A DNA stretch of 64,000 nt from Acheta domesticus (taxonomy: Eukaryota; Arthropoda; Insecta; Orthoptera; Gryllidae). Shown here one piece after another: positions 34,026 through 45,502 of this stretch (positions are counted from its first letter, which is position 1; each line of letters begins with the position of its first letter). Both the position numbers and the translations under genes were made by a program. The notes beneath the pieces are model-generated. The model worked only from the letters and a program-made list of their open reading frames with translations, was not told the DNA's origin and did not search any database. Location of the stretch: NCBI GenBank assembly GCA_031308135.1, contig JAHLJT010000631.1, positions 193,877,685-193,941,684 of the forward strand, read 5' to 3'.

Positions 34026-34763
34026 GAATTCGGGAAGACAAAGGAAAGGGGCTGTCGTACACGAAAACATAGAACATGTAACGGAAAGAGTGAAATGGAG
34101 GTGAATATTTAGAATAATCATAAAGGAAAAACACAAAAAATGTGAAACGTTCAGATAAATAGTGCGCAGTATAACAAATGCTGAAAGCGCAGACGTCGAG
34201 AAATGGAGCGGGCCTTTCTAAGACTTTGAGAAAACAAAGTCAGAGCGCAGAGCGTGCTGAAAATAAAGCCGTGAGAAAAGAAAAGAGAAAGAAAAAGCCG
34301 GCTAAAATCTCTTAAAATTAAGATTGCAGTCGGAATATCCAAGGGTTGGTACAAGCGACGAGATAAAAAACAGTTTAGAGATGAAGGAGAAAATAACGAA
34401 GGTGTCAACCAGAGGTGCGAAATACTCAAACGACAATACAGAAATGAAAGAAGAAAAAGATGGACTGCTTGGTGCAGAAAAAAGAAAATCCAGAATATTA
34501 TGTTGTTTAAATTGAGATCAGCAAACCTTCACGAATGCTTGTTATAAATCCGCAAGTAAAGCAATGAAAATTATGTAATTATGATTGTTTTTAGACATAT
34601 TTATATTTGCCAGAAAGAAAAATTATTACTAATTCATGTAATTATTAAGAAATAAAAAATACATTAAATTTAACTCTTAAAACGTCACTATAAGAATAGT
34701 TACAAAATAAACAGAATAAGAAACCTGATGCTGAAGATAAAATAACATTGACGAAGTAAATAA

Positions 34764-34804
<41 letters not shown>

Positions 34805-35280
34805 CAACGATGATATGAATCGGATATTAATGAAAAAATTCTGATGTAAATATCTTCAAGCCTCATAAATCTTTTAATTAGTCTTGAAGTTTTGTTCAGA
34901 AACAGCAGCAACTTTAAAACATGGATTTTATATTTGATTGCTGGAAAAAGTTCTTGAAATCAGAATCATTGAAGGGATTATGTTGCGTTCAACAAATTCC
35001 AACACATTATAGAACACCAGATTCACGAAAACCATCTTATTCTCAAATCTAAAAATATTTCCTTCTAAATTACCACCAATGTTAGTGGAATTGGAGCTTT
35101 CCGAGAGTGAAACCAAATAAAGGAATTGCTGCCTACGCGTTTTTAGGTAAGATTTATTAGCACATTTTCTGTATCATTCCCCAGTACTTCTTTTCTCTCT
35201 CATTATCGTCTTGCACTCTGTTCTACCATTTCAGTCAGCCTTGCACTCAATAGATGAACACATCCATCCATTCATTTTTC
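34026..35280. other. AT-rich DNA with an (AAT)n microsatellite at 34769-34802
   Basis: Apart from about eleven AAT units at 34769-34802 I see no gene or repeat. Purine richness continues weakly to about 34450. Confidence 0.5.
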
Positions 35281-35399
35281 ATCTAAGACCAATTATTTTG
35301 GGAACGAGAAATTGATCCAAATGTCTGCAAAATTGAGGTCTCTCTTGATCGTGAGGGAGGGGAACAAGGCGAAAGTGACAAAGGTGGTGGCGAAGGCAA

Positions 35400-35530
35400 A
35401 TGGGAAGGCGATGAAGAGTCGACATGAAGGCGAACGGGAGGCAAACGGGAGGTGAACAAGAAACAAAGAAGTGACAAACGGGAGACGAACGGGAGACGAA
35501 TGGGAGACAAACGAGAGTCGAAGAGGAGGT
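35400..35530 (+). repeat. Degenerate 11-bp minisatellite
   Basis: Units of the form acgggagacga occur in tandem with substitutions, best preserved at about 35480-35520. The minus-strand ORF of 144 codons across it reads as a Ser/Pro/Leu-rich repeat and is compositional. Confidence 0.65.
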
Positions 35531-35569
35531 TAAGACGCTGGCAAAGCGGTGGCGATGGGATGGCAAGTG

Positions 35570-35865
35570 GCAGACGAGGAAGGTGGCTAAAAGGAGGCTG
35601 AAGCGGCGACGAAGACGAAGGAAAAGCAAAGTCGGGGGAGAAGGCGGTGCCGTTGGTGGGGTCGGGTGCGTCGTCGCCCCTGGGAGAGGAATGGCGCCCG
35701 CCGCCCCCTCCACGCCGCCTCTGCCGCAGCGCGCGCCCGACCGGAAAAGTGGCAGCGCGCCCGCTCGCCCGTTCGGCCGTTCGGCGATGACGTCAGCGGT
35801 GTCCGCTCACGCCCCGGCCTCCGCAAACGCCCATTGCCAAGGCCCTGGGTGGCACCCCGGCGCTT
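35570..35865. promoter_or_regulatory. CpG-rich island with a palindromic CRE site
   Basis: A CpG-rich block contains a perfect TGACGTCA (35788-35795), the canonical CREB/ATF site, and repeated gttcggccgttcgg just upstream. A consensus CRE in a CpG island is typical of promoters, but no adjoining coding exon is recognisable, so promoter function is only a possibility. Confidence 0.3.
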
Positions 35866-37294
35866 TCTGTTGGTGCTTCTCTACTATGCCCCTTCACTCG
35901 TACTTCAAACTCAATTTTTCTATGTCTATTGTTGGTTTTTAAAGGAATTCCAAATATATACATTTTGTTTTTTTAACAAGGTTTCAAACTATATTTACAT
36001 GCTGTTCATAAGAAGATTGTAATTAAATGTGATATCTCATCAATAAAATCCTATCACCAACCTCACCATTCATCACCGTGGTGCTCCTTATTGCATGGAA
36101 GTTTAGAAATTATGCGAATACTTGGGAAGTAGCAAACGGTATTCTCCAGTAATAATTAACTATATATTTTTGTCTGAAACTAAAAATTAGAATGAGATCA
36201 AATTATTTATAAGAACATGCACGTTTGAATAAAGAAGTTGAAGGTGGTTTACATTGTTTTTATGTATAAGTTGTGACAAAACGAGTTAATTTCGGCTTCC
36301 TCAGAAAATATTTAAGAGAATATGAACAGACGAACAGTTCAGACAGACTAAATCATCATAGAGACTTTAGAGACGCTGTCATCATTATTTTATAATTTTC
36401 TTGTTTCTTTCAATGATCAAACAAGCATTAACCTGAAGTATGTAACAAATGAAGTAGGGCGCGTAGAGGACCTTACCCATCCTAAACGCTTACACGTTCA
36501 AAGCAACCCCCCATTAAGTAACGTGAAGGGAATTTGCAGGATCGGAAAAGTTGTATCCAAAACACTAAATAATGTTGTAAAATGAAGGAGAAAGAGCGGA
36601 ATAAAATAGAAATTCGATTAAATTGAAACGTAATATGGAAGTTTTGCATATTTGTGAAGCTTAAATTTGAGAATTAAGCTTGTCTATTTATCAGGCACCT
36701 AAAATCTATCTGCATAACACCATAATTCACAGAACAACTTCAAAACAAAATCAATCAGATTCTAGCTTCTGTTGGAGGCATACAGCAGAGAAATTCTTGG
36801 TCCTTGGTTGAAGTTAATTTTTTTATACCAAAACAATGTAAAATGTGATGAGAAAATTGGAAATGTTAAAACAAATATATTTTATAAATAAAATACAAGA
36901 ATACTTCAATTTATAAACTTTTACAAAGTTCCTGAGATTTCTTCGACCAGTATGTCATACACGTCTAAGTCAATCGCATTTATTTATTTTGTCACTAATT
37001 TTGAATTTTGATTTTCTGTTGACTGAAGATCTGTGAAAAATGAGTTCTTGAATTTCTTTTCTTCATGTAACTAATTTTCAGAGATTTACTTGTATAATTT
37101 TCCAATAAAGCTTTCGTCATTACTTGGAATATTCACATTGGGTTCCCATTTGACTATATGTTTCAAAATTAATTATCAATTCACCTTCTAGGAACACGCT
37201 ATTTGCAGCGCTGTAGACCGCTAATAGAAGCAAATAAAGCGAAGCGCATCTCTTGCAGGGCGGAATAAAACAGGCTAGTCTCCAACATGACGTG
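35866..37294. other. AT-rich DNA without a recognised feature
   Basis: No gene, RNA or repeat was recognised. Confidence 0.5.
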
Positions 37295-37434
37295 ACACGT
37301 GGATCTGTCAAATTAGCATTCGATTGGAACGCGAACCGGTTTGTCTACGTGAACAGAAATGATATGATTCGAAAGAGAGGCGCGTCACCGGTTTATGTTT
37401 GGAACAACGGCTAATTTGACAGATTACACATCGT
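37295..37434. repeat. Inverted repeat, ~45-bp arms, ~46-bp spacer
   Basis: The left arm (37295-37340) and right arm (37387-37434) are imperfect reverse complements. The core CTGTCAAATTAGC of the left arm matches exactly (gctaatttgacag on the right), and both arms end in ACCGGT. It could be a small MITE or a hairpin transcript. No target duplication or promoter was identified. Confidence 0.6.
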
Positions 37435-38375
37435 GACTCCTCTGTTCACATGGTCCCCAGAGGCATACAAAATAACAAGGCCGATAAAATGTCGGCTTTC
37501 CAAACAAAACCAGTGGTCTGTGCTTGTCGAAGATTCAGGCGGTATTGTGAATTGCTGACAAATTACTGTCTGGCACTGTGAGATATCTTTCAAAATTCGA
37601 TAATGTACACAAATTCAAGAGACCTTTTTATTTTGTTTCTTCAAAATCTACTTTGGATACATCAATCATTTCTTTTTTGAAGTCGTAAATATTTCTATTA
37701 TATGTTTAATGGATAATGCCCTATTCTTTGTCATGGTCCTTCTTTGGATATACTTCACTTATATGTCAATAAAAGGTTTTCTCTGTCGATGTTACAGCTT
37801 ACAGTAAAGATTACAAAAATATCCACTATCAAATGTATAATAAGTAATCAAAAGTTTATTTAACTGAAATTTCAAATTTGTTTTTCTTTTTGGCATAACA
37901 CATGTATGTGTAAGATTTTAATCTGGGCAAAAAATCCGAAAATACCTTCCTATGCTTTTTCCTGCTACACTATCCGATTCCTTTATATGCTTTTTACTTT
38001 TGTGCTAGAAGTAGGTTATAAAGCTATTATTATAATATTTAATAAAGTCTCATTCATTAGAAAAAATATATCAGTATTATATCTGATGTAATAAGAGGTA
38101 CAGTCGAAGTGAATATAATACCGTTAATCGTATTCAAAGACAGTTATACAATATCGCAAAATATTAAAGAGGCAATCGTACGTGATAGAATGTATATCTC
38201 ACATGACTAAAATATCATTATATCAATACAGATTAATATAATATCATTATATCAATCTTCTATCACTTGAACATGCATTATCGATTTTTCCCAACTCTGA
38301 CGGCAGAGTGTGCTGTGAAGTCTAAATTTCCACAATACAACATAAAGTAGATGACAATCGTCTGTATATAATACA
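37435..38375. other. AT-rich DNA; small repeat at 38181-38267
   Basis: GTGATAGAA (38181-38189) and TTCTATCAC (38259-38267) bracket two tandem atatcattatatcaat segments. This may be a very small MITE. Otherwise nothing is recognised. Confidence 0.35.
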
Positions 38376-39001
38376 AGGGGCAGCCAGAAAGTAATGCCTC
38401 TTATTTTTACTTAAATAAAAATTATTTAAGTGAAACATTTGATAATGGAACTTTTCCTCAAATTTTCTGCAGTAATAACTTTTTGCATCAACATGTGGTA
38501 GCACAGCAGTCGTTTGAAAAATGGCAGACATCGATGTTCGTAAGAGACAGCGTAGTGTGATTGGATTCTTGAATGCAGAAAGTGAAATGTGACAGATGAA
38601 TTGCGTCGCATTATCTCCCTTACTTCGATTGCCATCACTCTGCGGTCACCACGAATGATGTCATCGACTTGCTGAATGTTGCGTGAAGTGACGGCAGTCA
38701 TCGATCTGCATCTCCGCTTATCGTCAGCCAAAGATCGTCAGCCCTTCTGTTTCGTTACACAGAGAAATCCATCGACTAATAGTACATACAGTCACCGTAT
38801 ACATTTTTCAGTCGTTCCTGAGTGCGAATGGTCATTTTATCTTCTGACTTCACGCGTTCAATCACACAACGCGGTTTAATACGACCATCGAAGACAGACA
38901 TTTTGTAAACGACTGCTACGCTACCACATGTTGACGCGGAAAGTTACTACTAATTTTATTTGCGTAGAAAAAATAGTAGGCATTACATTTCGACTGTCTC
39001 T
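38376..39001 (-). mobile_element. Head-to-head deleted mariner element
   Basis: Both ends carry mariner-type terminal repeats. The left reads ggggcagccagaaagtaatg from 38377, and the right, on the minus strand, reads gacagtcgaaatgtaatgcc from about 38999. Both arms continue inward through acatgtggtagc and cagtcgttt into the start of a transposase ORF: ATG at 38521 on plus and ATG at 38901 on minus. The element is therefore a large imperfect palindrome of two 5' parts. At about 626 bp it is half the usual mariner length (~1.3 kb), and the DD34D catalytic region is missing. Confidence 0.82.
38585..38901 (-). pseudogene. N-terminal mariner transposase fragment
   Basis: The minus strand encodes the N-terminal DNA-binding part of a mariner transposase in two frames. 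From 38901 it reads with RCVIERVKSEDKM and ERLKNVYGD, then a stop; from about 38731 it reads SRNIQQVDDIIRGDRRVM and VREI. These correspond to the two helix-turn-helix regions of mariner transposases, separated by a frameshift and stop. The catalytic domain is absent. The plus strand from 38521 repeats the first ~20 codons (ADIDVRKRQRSVIGFLNAE). Confidence 0.72.
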
Positions 39002-39410
39002 TCTATCGCATATGGTATTAGTTTTATTTAATAATAATTATACAATAATATATTTATATATAGATAAGTTCTTTTTTAATTATATTTTCTGCCTGTTAGA
39101 CTCTACAAGTATTTCAGGGGTTTTAAAAATTAAAATTTAATTGGCTTGTTAGAGTTGATCACTCGCACGTTAATTGTCCCTTATTGTGAGGGCAGATTGA
39201 GTACTATAAGTTATGATTATTGGCAGAAAGTGTTTATATTTTGATATTTTGAAGGTGTGGAAAAGAGAAGTATTGTGTTGATTTGTGTGTTGTAGTTTGT
39301 AAGTGATGGGGAAATGAGTATCTATGGAGGTCTGAATCGGTCTTTGGGGAATCGGGATTTAATTCTGCTTGGAAATGTGTATGATTGTCCAAGATTAAAG
39401 TCATTTTATC
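39002..39410. other. AT-rich DNA without a recognised feature
   Basis: Nothing recognised between the mariner element and the dispersed repeat. Confidence 0.45.
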
Positions 39411-39429
39411 TTGAAAATAAATTCTTGGT

Positions 39430-39535
39430 CGGCAGTTCTGGACGAACAAAAGCGAATCAAGGAAATTGGGGTTATAGAATTATGGAGTTTTGGTGGTATT
39501 ATGGAATTTTATCGCACACTCCGTCGCCACAGGTT
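39430..39535 (+). repeat. Dispersed repeat shared with 47.44-47.55 kb
   Basis: Blocks gcgaatcaaggaaattgg, ggtggtattatggaatttta and cacactccgtcgccaca recur in reverse orientation at about 47436-47545. Downstream, the plus strand (NFDLNVCAKLLSGLHRR) and the 47.4-kb minus strand (FDMNVWAKSLSRRH) are also similar as protein, hinting at decayed coding sequence of an unidentified element. Confidence 0.55.
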
Positions 39536-39606
39536 GGAACAGTTTGGAACGTCTTCTAATTTCGACCTAAACGTTTGTGCAAAACTTCTCTCTGGACTTC
39601 ACCGAC

Positions 39607-39870
39607 GATTGATTGATTGACTACTAGTGATTCCGGGCGCGTCAACTGCTAAGGTATTGGTTCCGTACGTATAGTGCATGTATTTGCTCGGGAGGTGGCT
39701 GTGATATTCCACCGCTGGCTGTGAGATCCGACGCCGACCTACCGTCGGCTAGCAAAGGTTTCCCTAACCACGTATCTTCCACCATCGGGGCACCGCCCCA
39801 GCCGGGACAAATACTAAGCTCCCGACCGGTCTCCCGCCATGTGTGGTAGTGCAGTGCACGTGAGTATGTG
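39607..39870 (-). repeat. SINE family A, copy 7 (5' truncated)
   Basis: Minus-strand copy with an intact 3' tail (gattgattgactactagtga) and blocks tccgggcgcgtcaactg, ggcaccgccccagccggga and cgaccggtctcccgccatgt. It stops near 39870, missing the head. Confidence 0.9.
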
Positions 39871-41500
39871 TTTCACCCTGATCTTTATTTTGCTGTCGAA
39901 TGTACCCAATGCCGTGCTTAAAATCCTTATTGAGTGTTAACGTTTCGAATCTTCCAACTGGCCCGTAGGTACTGCTGCATGCGAGGTAGCGAGTGTCAAC
40001 AGCGGGTAAATAATGAAGCAATTGTATCAGAGAGATACATTTACATTTAACACAAGTGCTCTGATAAGTTTTTTACCAAAGTAATTTTTTCTTCGAAATA
40101 TTTACCACACGCCTATAAATTGAGTAGTTCGTGTGACAGCAAGAATATTGCTGAGTGTGGTACTAATGTACCACTAGATTTCCACAAAGATTTCCCCGAA
40201 TGATTTTACAAGGGTCCGGAAGAGCACTCAGAAAAGTGCTGAGTAGTGCCGGCCACCGCTGCTTTGAAGGGGGCAGAAGAGTCAACAGCCTCGATGGATG
40301 AAAAATGAGAGCTTGGGCTATCTAATGGTTGAGAGCCAGTAGGAAGAGTAGAAAGAAAAAACTCAAGTAGAGAAGAAAATTGTTGAAAATGGAAAAATGC
40401 GGAATGTGGAGAGAGGGGAGACAGAGTTTGGGAAAGAAAAGATTGAGAGTTTGTTTGGGGTGAAGTTAACAAAAGGCAGTTGCTCTGGGTAATTTTACTC
40501 TGATAGCTACAACGTGTTCCATACCCAAACTAATTGGTAATGAATTAAATTAATGGAACAATGAGTGGACAAAATGAGTGGTAATTGAACCTTGACTGTC
40601 TGCTTTAATACTAATTAATTGAACGAATTTACAATAAGTGAAATTTACCTATGCACATGCTTTAATTACTATTTATAACTATTACTAATTTACAATATTT
40701 TCATGCTTGGAATAACCTTTGAATGATTTACATGTGAAACCAATTTGAATTATATTAAACAGTTTGTTCACGTTTCCTTTGGACTTGGAATTTGATCTGT
40801 TGAATTTGTTTGCACCTTTTGAGAAATAGTTTTTGTACCATACCTTCGTTAGAGTCCTTGCAAATAACTCGATTACCCTTTTGAAGCTTGTAACTGTCTG
40901 GATGATACGGATGATTACGGATGATTACCGAATGATTACCACGTGTAACTTGGAAACACTGCACACACTGAAACATTTTACATTTTGGCTGCTGATGGAA
41001 ATGTTACATTAATAACTGAATTTTTGATAGTATTGGGTGTCGATGTGACACCTGGCACTTGTAAGCGCACGAAAAATTGATAAATAGTTCATTTGTTAGA
41101 GAGACGTTTGTAGCGTGGTGCACGACCAGCCATACTTGGCGCATACACTGGTTGCCTTTTCCGTTGCGCGGAGAGCGGAGAGGGAGAGACCTTGGGGAGG
41201 GGGAAGACTCGCGCTCCTCTGCCTTGTCCGTTCGGGAGGCAAGGCAATTCGCACCGGCGAGAAGACTGACCGTTTGTAACAGTTATTTGTGCACTTATGA
41301 GAAGATATATCTAGAAGGTAAAATAAAAATGACGGTATAAGAGAGTAGCGTTAATAAAACTCCAAATTGCAAGAAATAGTAACTTTTGTTCTTCATTACC
41401 TTGACATCGATCTTGATGGTCTCTTTTAAGAAGTAATGTAAACCGCTATATGACCGACTGGTTTGTAAACATACGTATTGAACATGCTTCTTTACGTTTC
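39871..41500. other. No gene recognised; GC-rich patch at 41100-41280
   Basis: AT-rich DNA except for a GC-richer patch at about 41100-41280 with purine-rich runs. The 87-codon plus ORF across it (41077-41340) has no recognised motif. Confidence 0.4.
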
Positions 41501-41501
41501 A

Positions 41502-42375
41502 AAATTGGGTCAGTTTGTTCTTTGACAGTTAATAATAATTTACAAACAAATATAAAATAATAACACTCTTACATCTAAAATGGTTTTGAATGACTAATGC
41601 ATAGATCAATGGATAATAAGCAAGGCCATCTGAAAGAGCATTTTATACAACTGAAGAAATTAAAAATATTGCAAATGTATTTCAGTTTCACTCAACGTAA
41701 TTGTGTCAGTTTTGGCACTTTTCATTCTGAGATTGATGTATCTTCATGCAAAAAGGATAGTAAGACTGTCACAAATCTCATTCAAACATACTGAAACCTC
41801 ATTTACTGAGATGACTGGATTGAAAAGCTTCATGCTCATCACCACCATACTTTACTGCGCAGTGCTAACTCTTAGTCTCGCTGACAAGTATTTCTCTAGG
41901 GGAGCACCTCGGCGTTTTTTGATGGCATGTTATTTTTAATTGTTCAAAATTGGAGCAGTTCGGTTTTTGAACAGTTTAAAAAGCAGTTATAAAAATAATA
42001 AAATAATATCACTTTTACATTGCTCATAATTTTGAATGACTAATGTACAGAAGACATTCGAAAGGGATTTTTCTACTAGTGATTAAATTTTAGATATTGC
42101 AAACGTTTTTCATTCTCACAAAATTTTATAATGTTACTTTTGGCATTTTTCATACCTATACAGATTTATCTACAAGCAAAATGGTCAATAAAATCGTAAC
42201 ATAAGATTCTTTGAAACATACTGGAACCTCATTTACTGATGAGGAGACGAGAAAGCTTTATATTCATCACCACCACACTCTTCTGCGTAGTACTACTTCT
42301 TGCGACATTACTTAGTCTCGTAGACAAGTAGACCCCTAGGGAAGACGTGCAGCATTTCGGCGTTCTACGACGGCA
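41502..42375 (+). repeat. Diverged tandem duplication of ~440 bp
   Basis: Unit 1 (41502-41935) and unit 2 (41941-42375) align throughout. Paired landmarks include tgaatgactaatgcatag and tgaatgactaatgtacag, catactgaaacctcattt and catactggaacctcattt, tcatcaccaccatactttac and tcatcaccaccacactcttc, and cttagtctcgctgacaagta and cttagtctcgtagacaagta. Conservation is best in the last ~150 bp, which includes the peptide-like ORF. Confidence 0.85.
41811..41939 (+). CDS. Possible small secreted-peptide ORF in duplicated unit 1
   Basis: A 42-codon ORF begins MTGLKSFMLITTILYCAV, a charged then hydrophobic stretch resembling a signal peptide that could end after LSLA, followed by DKYFSRGAPRRFLMACYF. Unit 2 has the aligned ORF (MRRRESFIFITTTLFCVV) but a TAG at the aligned YFSRG region, so the two copies differ in coding state. 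Hydrophobic leader plus RR dibasic resembles a peptide precursor, but I do not recognise a family, and a chance ORF in repeat DNA is quite possible. Confidence 0.2.
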   Translation: MTGLKSFMLITTILYCAVLTLSLADKYFSRGAPRRFLMACYF

Positions 42376-42394
42376 TGCAGGAGGCCTCACGGGC

Positions 42395-42515
42395 GCCGTA
42401 ACGACTCGCTAGCTGAGAGCGCCGAGCGGTGTATACATGTTGGCTCTTTATTTATGTTCACGTTGTGTACGTCCCAAAGAGTTTCGATCGATCTTCGTGA
42501 CAAATAGAAAGAAAA
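42395..42515 (+). repeat. Direct repeat, copy 1 (pair at 43127-43245)
   Basis: gccgtaacgactcgctagct and gtatacatgttggctcttta and the gttcacgttgtgtac segment match gtcgtaacgatttgcaagtt, gtacacatgttggttcagta and gttcgcgttgtgtaaa at 43127-43245. Offset about 730 bp, moderate divergence, no coding signal. Confidence 0.8.
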
Positions 42516-43126
42516 GTATGAAAAAAACGAGAAAGCACGTAAAACTGAAACATCGGTTATTCATTGTAAACAATGACATTGTTTTCGAATGAATGAATGA
42601 ATGAATCAATCAATCAGATACGTATAACATGTTGGCTGCCATGCGAGACTGTATGTTCTCGTATGGTGATTAGGTTCTTTAACAGGTCATATGATCTCAT
42701 GCGTTGGTTTGTGTCTTTTAAGATAATACTGAGTAGTGCTTGCACCTAATCATGAATTATCAACTTAATTTGTGTCTACAATGCTTACAGATTACTACAT
42801 GTTCCGAATGAACAACATGTACGTCCTTTGTTCTGGTAGAAAGATCCAGGTATCTCACCACTGCAATCGTTCGCTCTTGCTCGGAGGAATACGCGTAAAT
42901 TTGATTTTTTCAGAACGGAAATTATTCTCGATCATGGTTACTGACAGTTTTCTTGATCTGCTGTGGTATTAAATGTGCCTGACGACATGGTATTTGGATG
43001 TGCAGTGGTAAATGCACACCTCGTTTCAACATTTTACGACCTCAAGGAGTTTGGATAATGTCCTTAGAAATGTTCAAAATTAATGTTGTAAATATATTGC
43101 CAATACATTATAAATACAGAAGATCA

Positions 43127-43245
43127 CGCGAGCGTCGTAACGATTTGCAAGTTGAGAACGCCAAGCGTTGTACACATGTTGGTTCAGTATTTATGTTCGC
43201 GTTGTGTAAATGCCAAGGAGTTCCGATCGACCTTTGTGCGAAATG
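43127..43245 (+). repeat. Direct repeat, copy 2 (pair at 42395-42515)
   Basis: Second member of the pair. It is followed by tcgatcgacctttg(a/t)gcgaaatg twice (about 43225-43275), a small internal tandem repeat. Confidence 0.8.
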
Positions 43246-43275
43246 AAGAGAAAATCGATCGACCTTTGAGCGAAA

Positions 43276-44264
43276 TGGTAAAAAAGTCGATGATTGATCA
43301 GAGTTCTGTCAGTTTTGTGGATGAGCACGATATATTTTGTGATTATCACTGCTGTGTTTGTTCTGTTCTACATTCTGCTCTGATCGTATCTGTCATTATA
43401 ATAAACACTGCGTCCGGTTTAATGTTTATGCCTCCTAACACACTGAAAAATTACCTTTCGCTAGATTTTCATTGTTTTGCTTTTACATTCTTACTTCTCA
43501 AAAAGTGTCAATTTGGGTACTCTATATTATAATATATATTAATTACTACATAATAGTACATTATATATTTATATATATTTTTCGGTTTCCCTCTATCACC
43601 TAAATTCTAAGAAAAAATTTCTCTGTGTAAGCTGTATACGTTATTTTCATCCTACTGATTTATTTCTGTCGCAACTCTCTTATAATTTATCCAACTGTCG
43701 TTGCTCTCCTCGCCATCAATGACAACCTTCACCACCTTCTTCAGTACTATCAATACCGTTCCCAACTACTACATTCCGCGCTCATTGACCGGCCTCATCT
43801 ACTATCTAACGCACCTCCACTCTCTCAAAAACCATTTTCTCTAGCATTGCCAGCCACGTAGCTACTGCGATTACCACACCCACTAAAATAAACATCACTT
43901 CAGAAAAATAGTGTTTGATGAAATAACAAATGAATTAGTACAAATGCTGCCATAATAAAGGGAATTATGAAATGTGCAATGTCATAACTCCATTATTGCA
44001 TTTCAAAATTCCAAAAGCCAACACTTAAATTAAAACCACTACTTACACTACATAAAAGGACAAATAAAATGTTTGCTCTCCACTGGCATTTTCCCCAACG
44101 AAGTTATTTTCTGTCAGCACCATTCCCTCGTTTCTGAACCTCATATTGTCACCTCTATCTTCCTAACCCATCGCCCGCTGAACACCCCTACTCCGGGCAC
44201 CACCCCCAACCTCATCGCCGCCGTTCACCGCCATTGCCTCCATTTACGGCTTGACGGCCACCAC
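43276..44264. other. No feature recognised
   Basis: AT-rich to about 43650, then C/T-rich DNA up to the foldback element. No gene or repeat supported. Confidence 0.45.
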
Positions 44265-44506
44265 AGCCCTTACCACAATGTTGTCAAGGTCGATGTCACG
44301 AGCGGGAGTTCGTGGCACGAGTGCCACGATGAAATCGCCTCTTCACGCAGTTCGTCACCCCGCCACCAGAGACAATGCCATCCCTATTGTAAAACTGTGG
44401 GGTTACTAATAGTTTCCTTTACCGACACTAGTTGCGCAGAGTAGCTCCTGGCATGTTACGGAGCCACGACGCGTGCCACTGCCACCAGTAGAAGACTTTG
44501 ACACCA
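44265..44506 (+). repeat. Left terminal inverted repeat of foldback element
   Basis: Landmarks: ttgtcaaggtcgatgtcacg, acgagcgggagttcgtggca, catccctattgtaaaac, gttgcgcagag and ggagccacgacgcgtg. Each is found reverse-complemented in the right repeat with scattered substitutions. Confidence 0.92.
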
Positions 44507-45098
44507 CTGCCCTACCATACCCATCGCCATCGCCGCTGACTCTACCATCGCCCCCACCGCCGATCGCCACTACAGCCACTACCGTTCCTACCATGGCCAT
44601 CGCCAACCCAGCTGACGCCCCACCGCCTCTCAAGCGCTGCCGCAGTACTCTCGTTTCCTCCAGTCGTCGGCCCCGCCTCATCCACCAGACGGGCCACCCT
44701 TCCACCGCCGCCATCTTCCCCCACCACGGGCGCCGCAAACGAGCCTCGGCGCGTAGTGGCGGCTTCTTGTGCGTCACCCCGGAAATGACGCGGCCGCCAT
44801 CGCCCCTTCCCTCCCCTCTCCCCCCACCCCCCTCCCCCGCGCAACCTCGCTTCGGGCTGTTTGCCGCTGACGCCCGGCGGGCGGCGCGACGCGTCGCGTC
44901 ACGTCCCGTCCCGTCGCGGCGCCTGGCGGTGGCTGTCAAGGACACGAGGGCGCCGCGGACGCCTCCGACGCCACGACGGCTTTGAGCGGCGCGCCCGCGA
45001 CCCCCGACCGCCCCCCCCGCTCCGCTTCGCTTCGACATGCGCTTCCTGCCCGCTTCCTTTCACGGGCCGCTCCTTGAGGAGCACGTACTCTCTGAATC

Positions 45099-45463
45099 TG
45101 AATCAGTGGAATTGTCACTGATTCAATCAGTGAGAGCCGACGTCACTGATATCCTCAGTGGAAATGTGTAGTTTCGCTGACAATCAGCGAACATGCGAAC
45201 CTTTTCATAATGACCGCCAGCATTTCACTGGTCGTCAGTGGTAAAAGTGCCGCGCCACCATCGCTCACTGATCGTTCAGTCGTCACGTGTAATTAGTGTC
45301 ACAGATTTGACTGATTCAAACAGTTTCAAGTTTCACTGATTCAAAAAGTGGACCCGATTTTCACTGATTTGTTCAGCTCAATTCACTGATTGTCAGTGGT
45401 AGGGTTATAACTGACACCATCAGTGAATAGTCACTGTCAATCAGTAGTTTTTTACTGATTCAG
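45099..45463. repeat. Array of CACTGA-loop-TCAGTG hairpins
   Basis: Six CACTGA (45116, 45144, 45266, 45334, 45362, 45384) and six TCAGTG (45103, 45127, 45155, 45235, 45393, 45420) occur in 365 bp. About a dozen short palindromes are paired across 1-7 nt loops, centred 20-50 bp apart. The strongest are TGAATCAGTG/CACTGATTCA (45099-45125), TCACTGATT-C-AATCAGTGA (45115-45133), TTCGCTGA-CAA-TCAGCGAA (45173-45191) and CACTGA-TTG-TCAGTG (45384-45398). Stems vary by paired changes (TTCGCTGA keeps its partner TCAGCGAA). Function unknown: possible protein-binding array or structured RNA. Confidence 0.85.
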
Positions 45464-45502
45464 AATGAGAGAGTGTGGAACTGCGATAGGGGGGAGTTAC
45501 TC

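Noticed and set aside
37295..37434. microRNA precursor
   Set aside because: Arms are imperfect with a large spacer, and no known mature miRNA sequence was recognised in either arm.
44406..45038. 170- and 210-codon ORFs inside the foldback element as a possible transposase
   Set aside because: They overlap on opposite strands in low-complexity GC-rich DNA and show no transposase motif.
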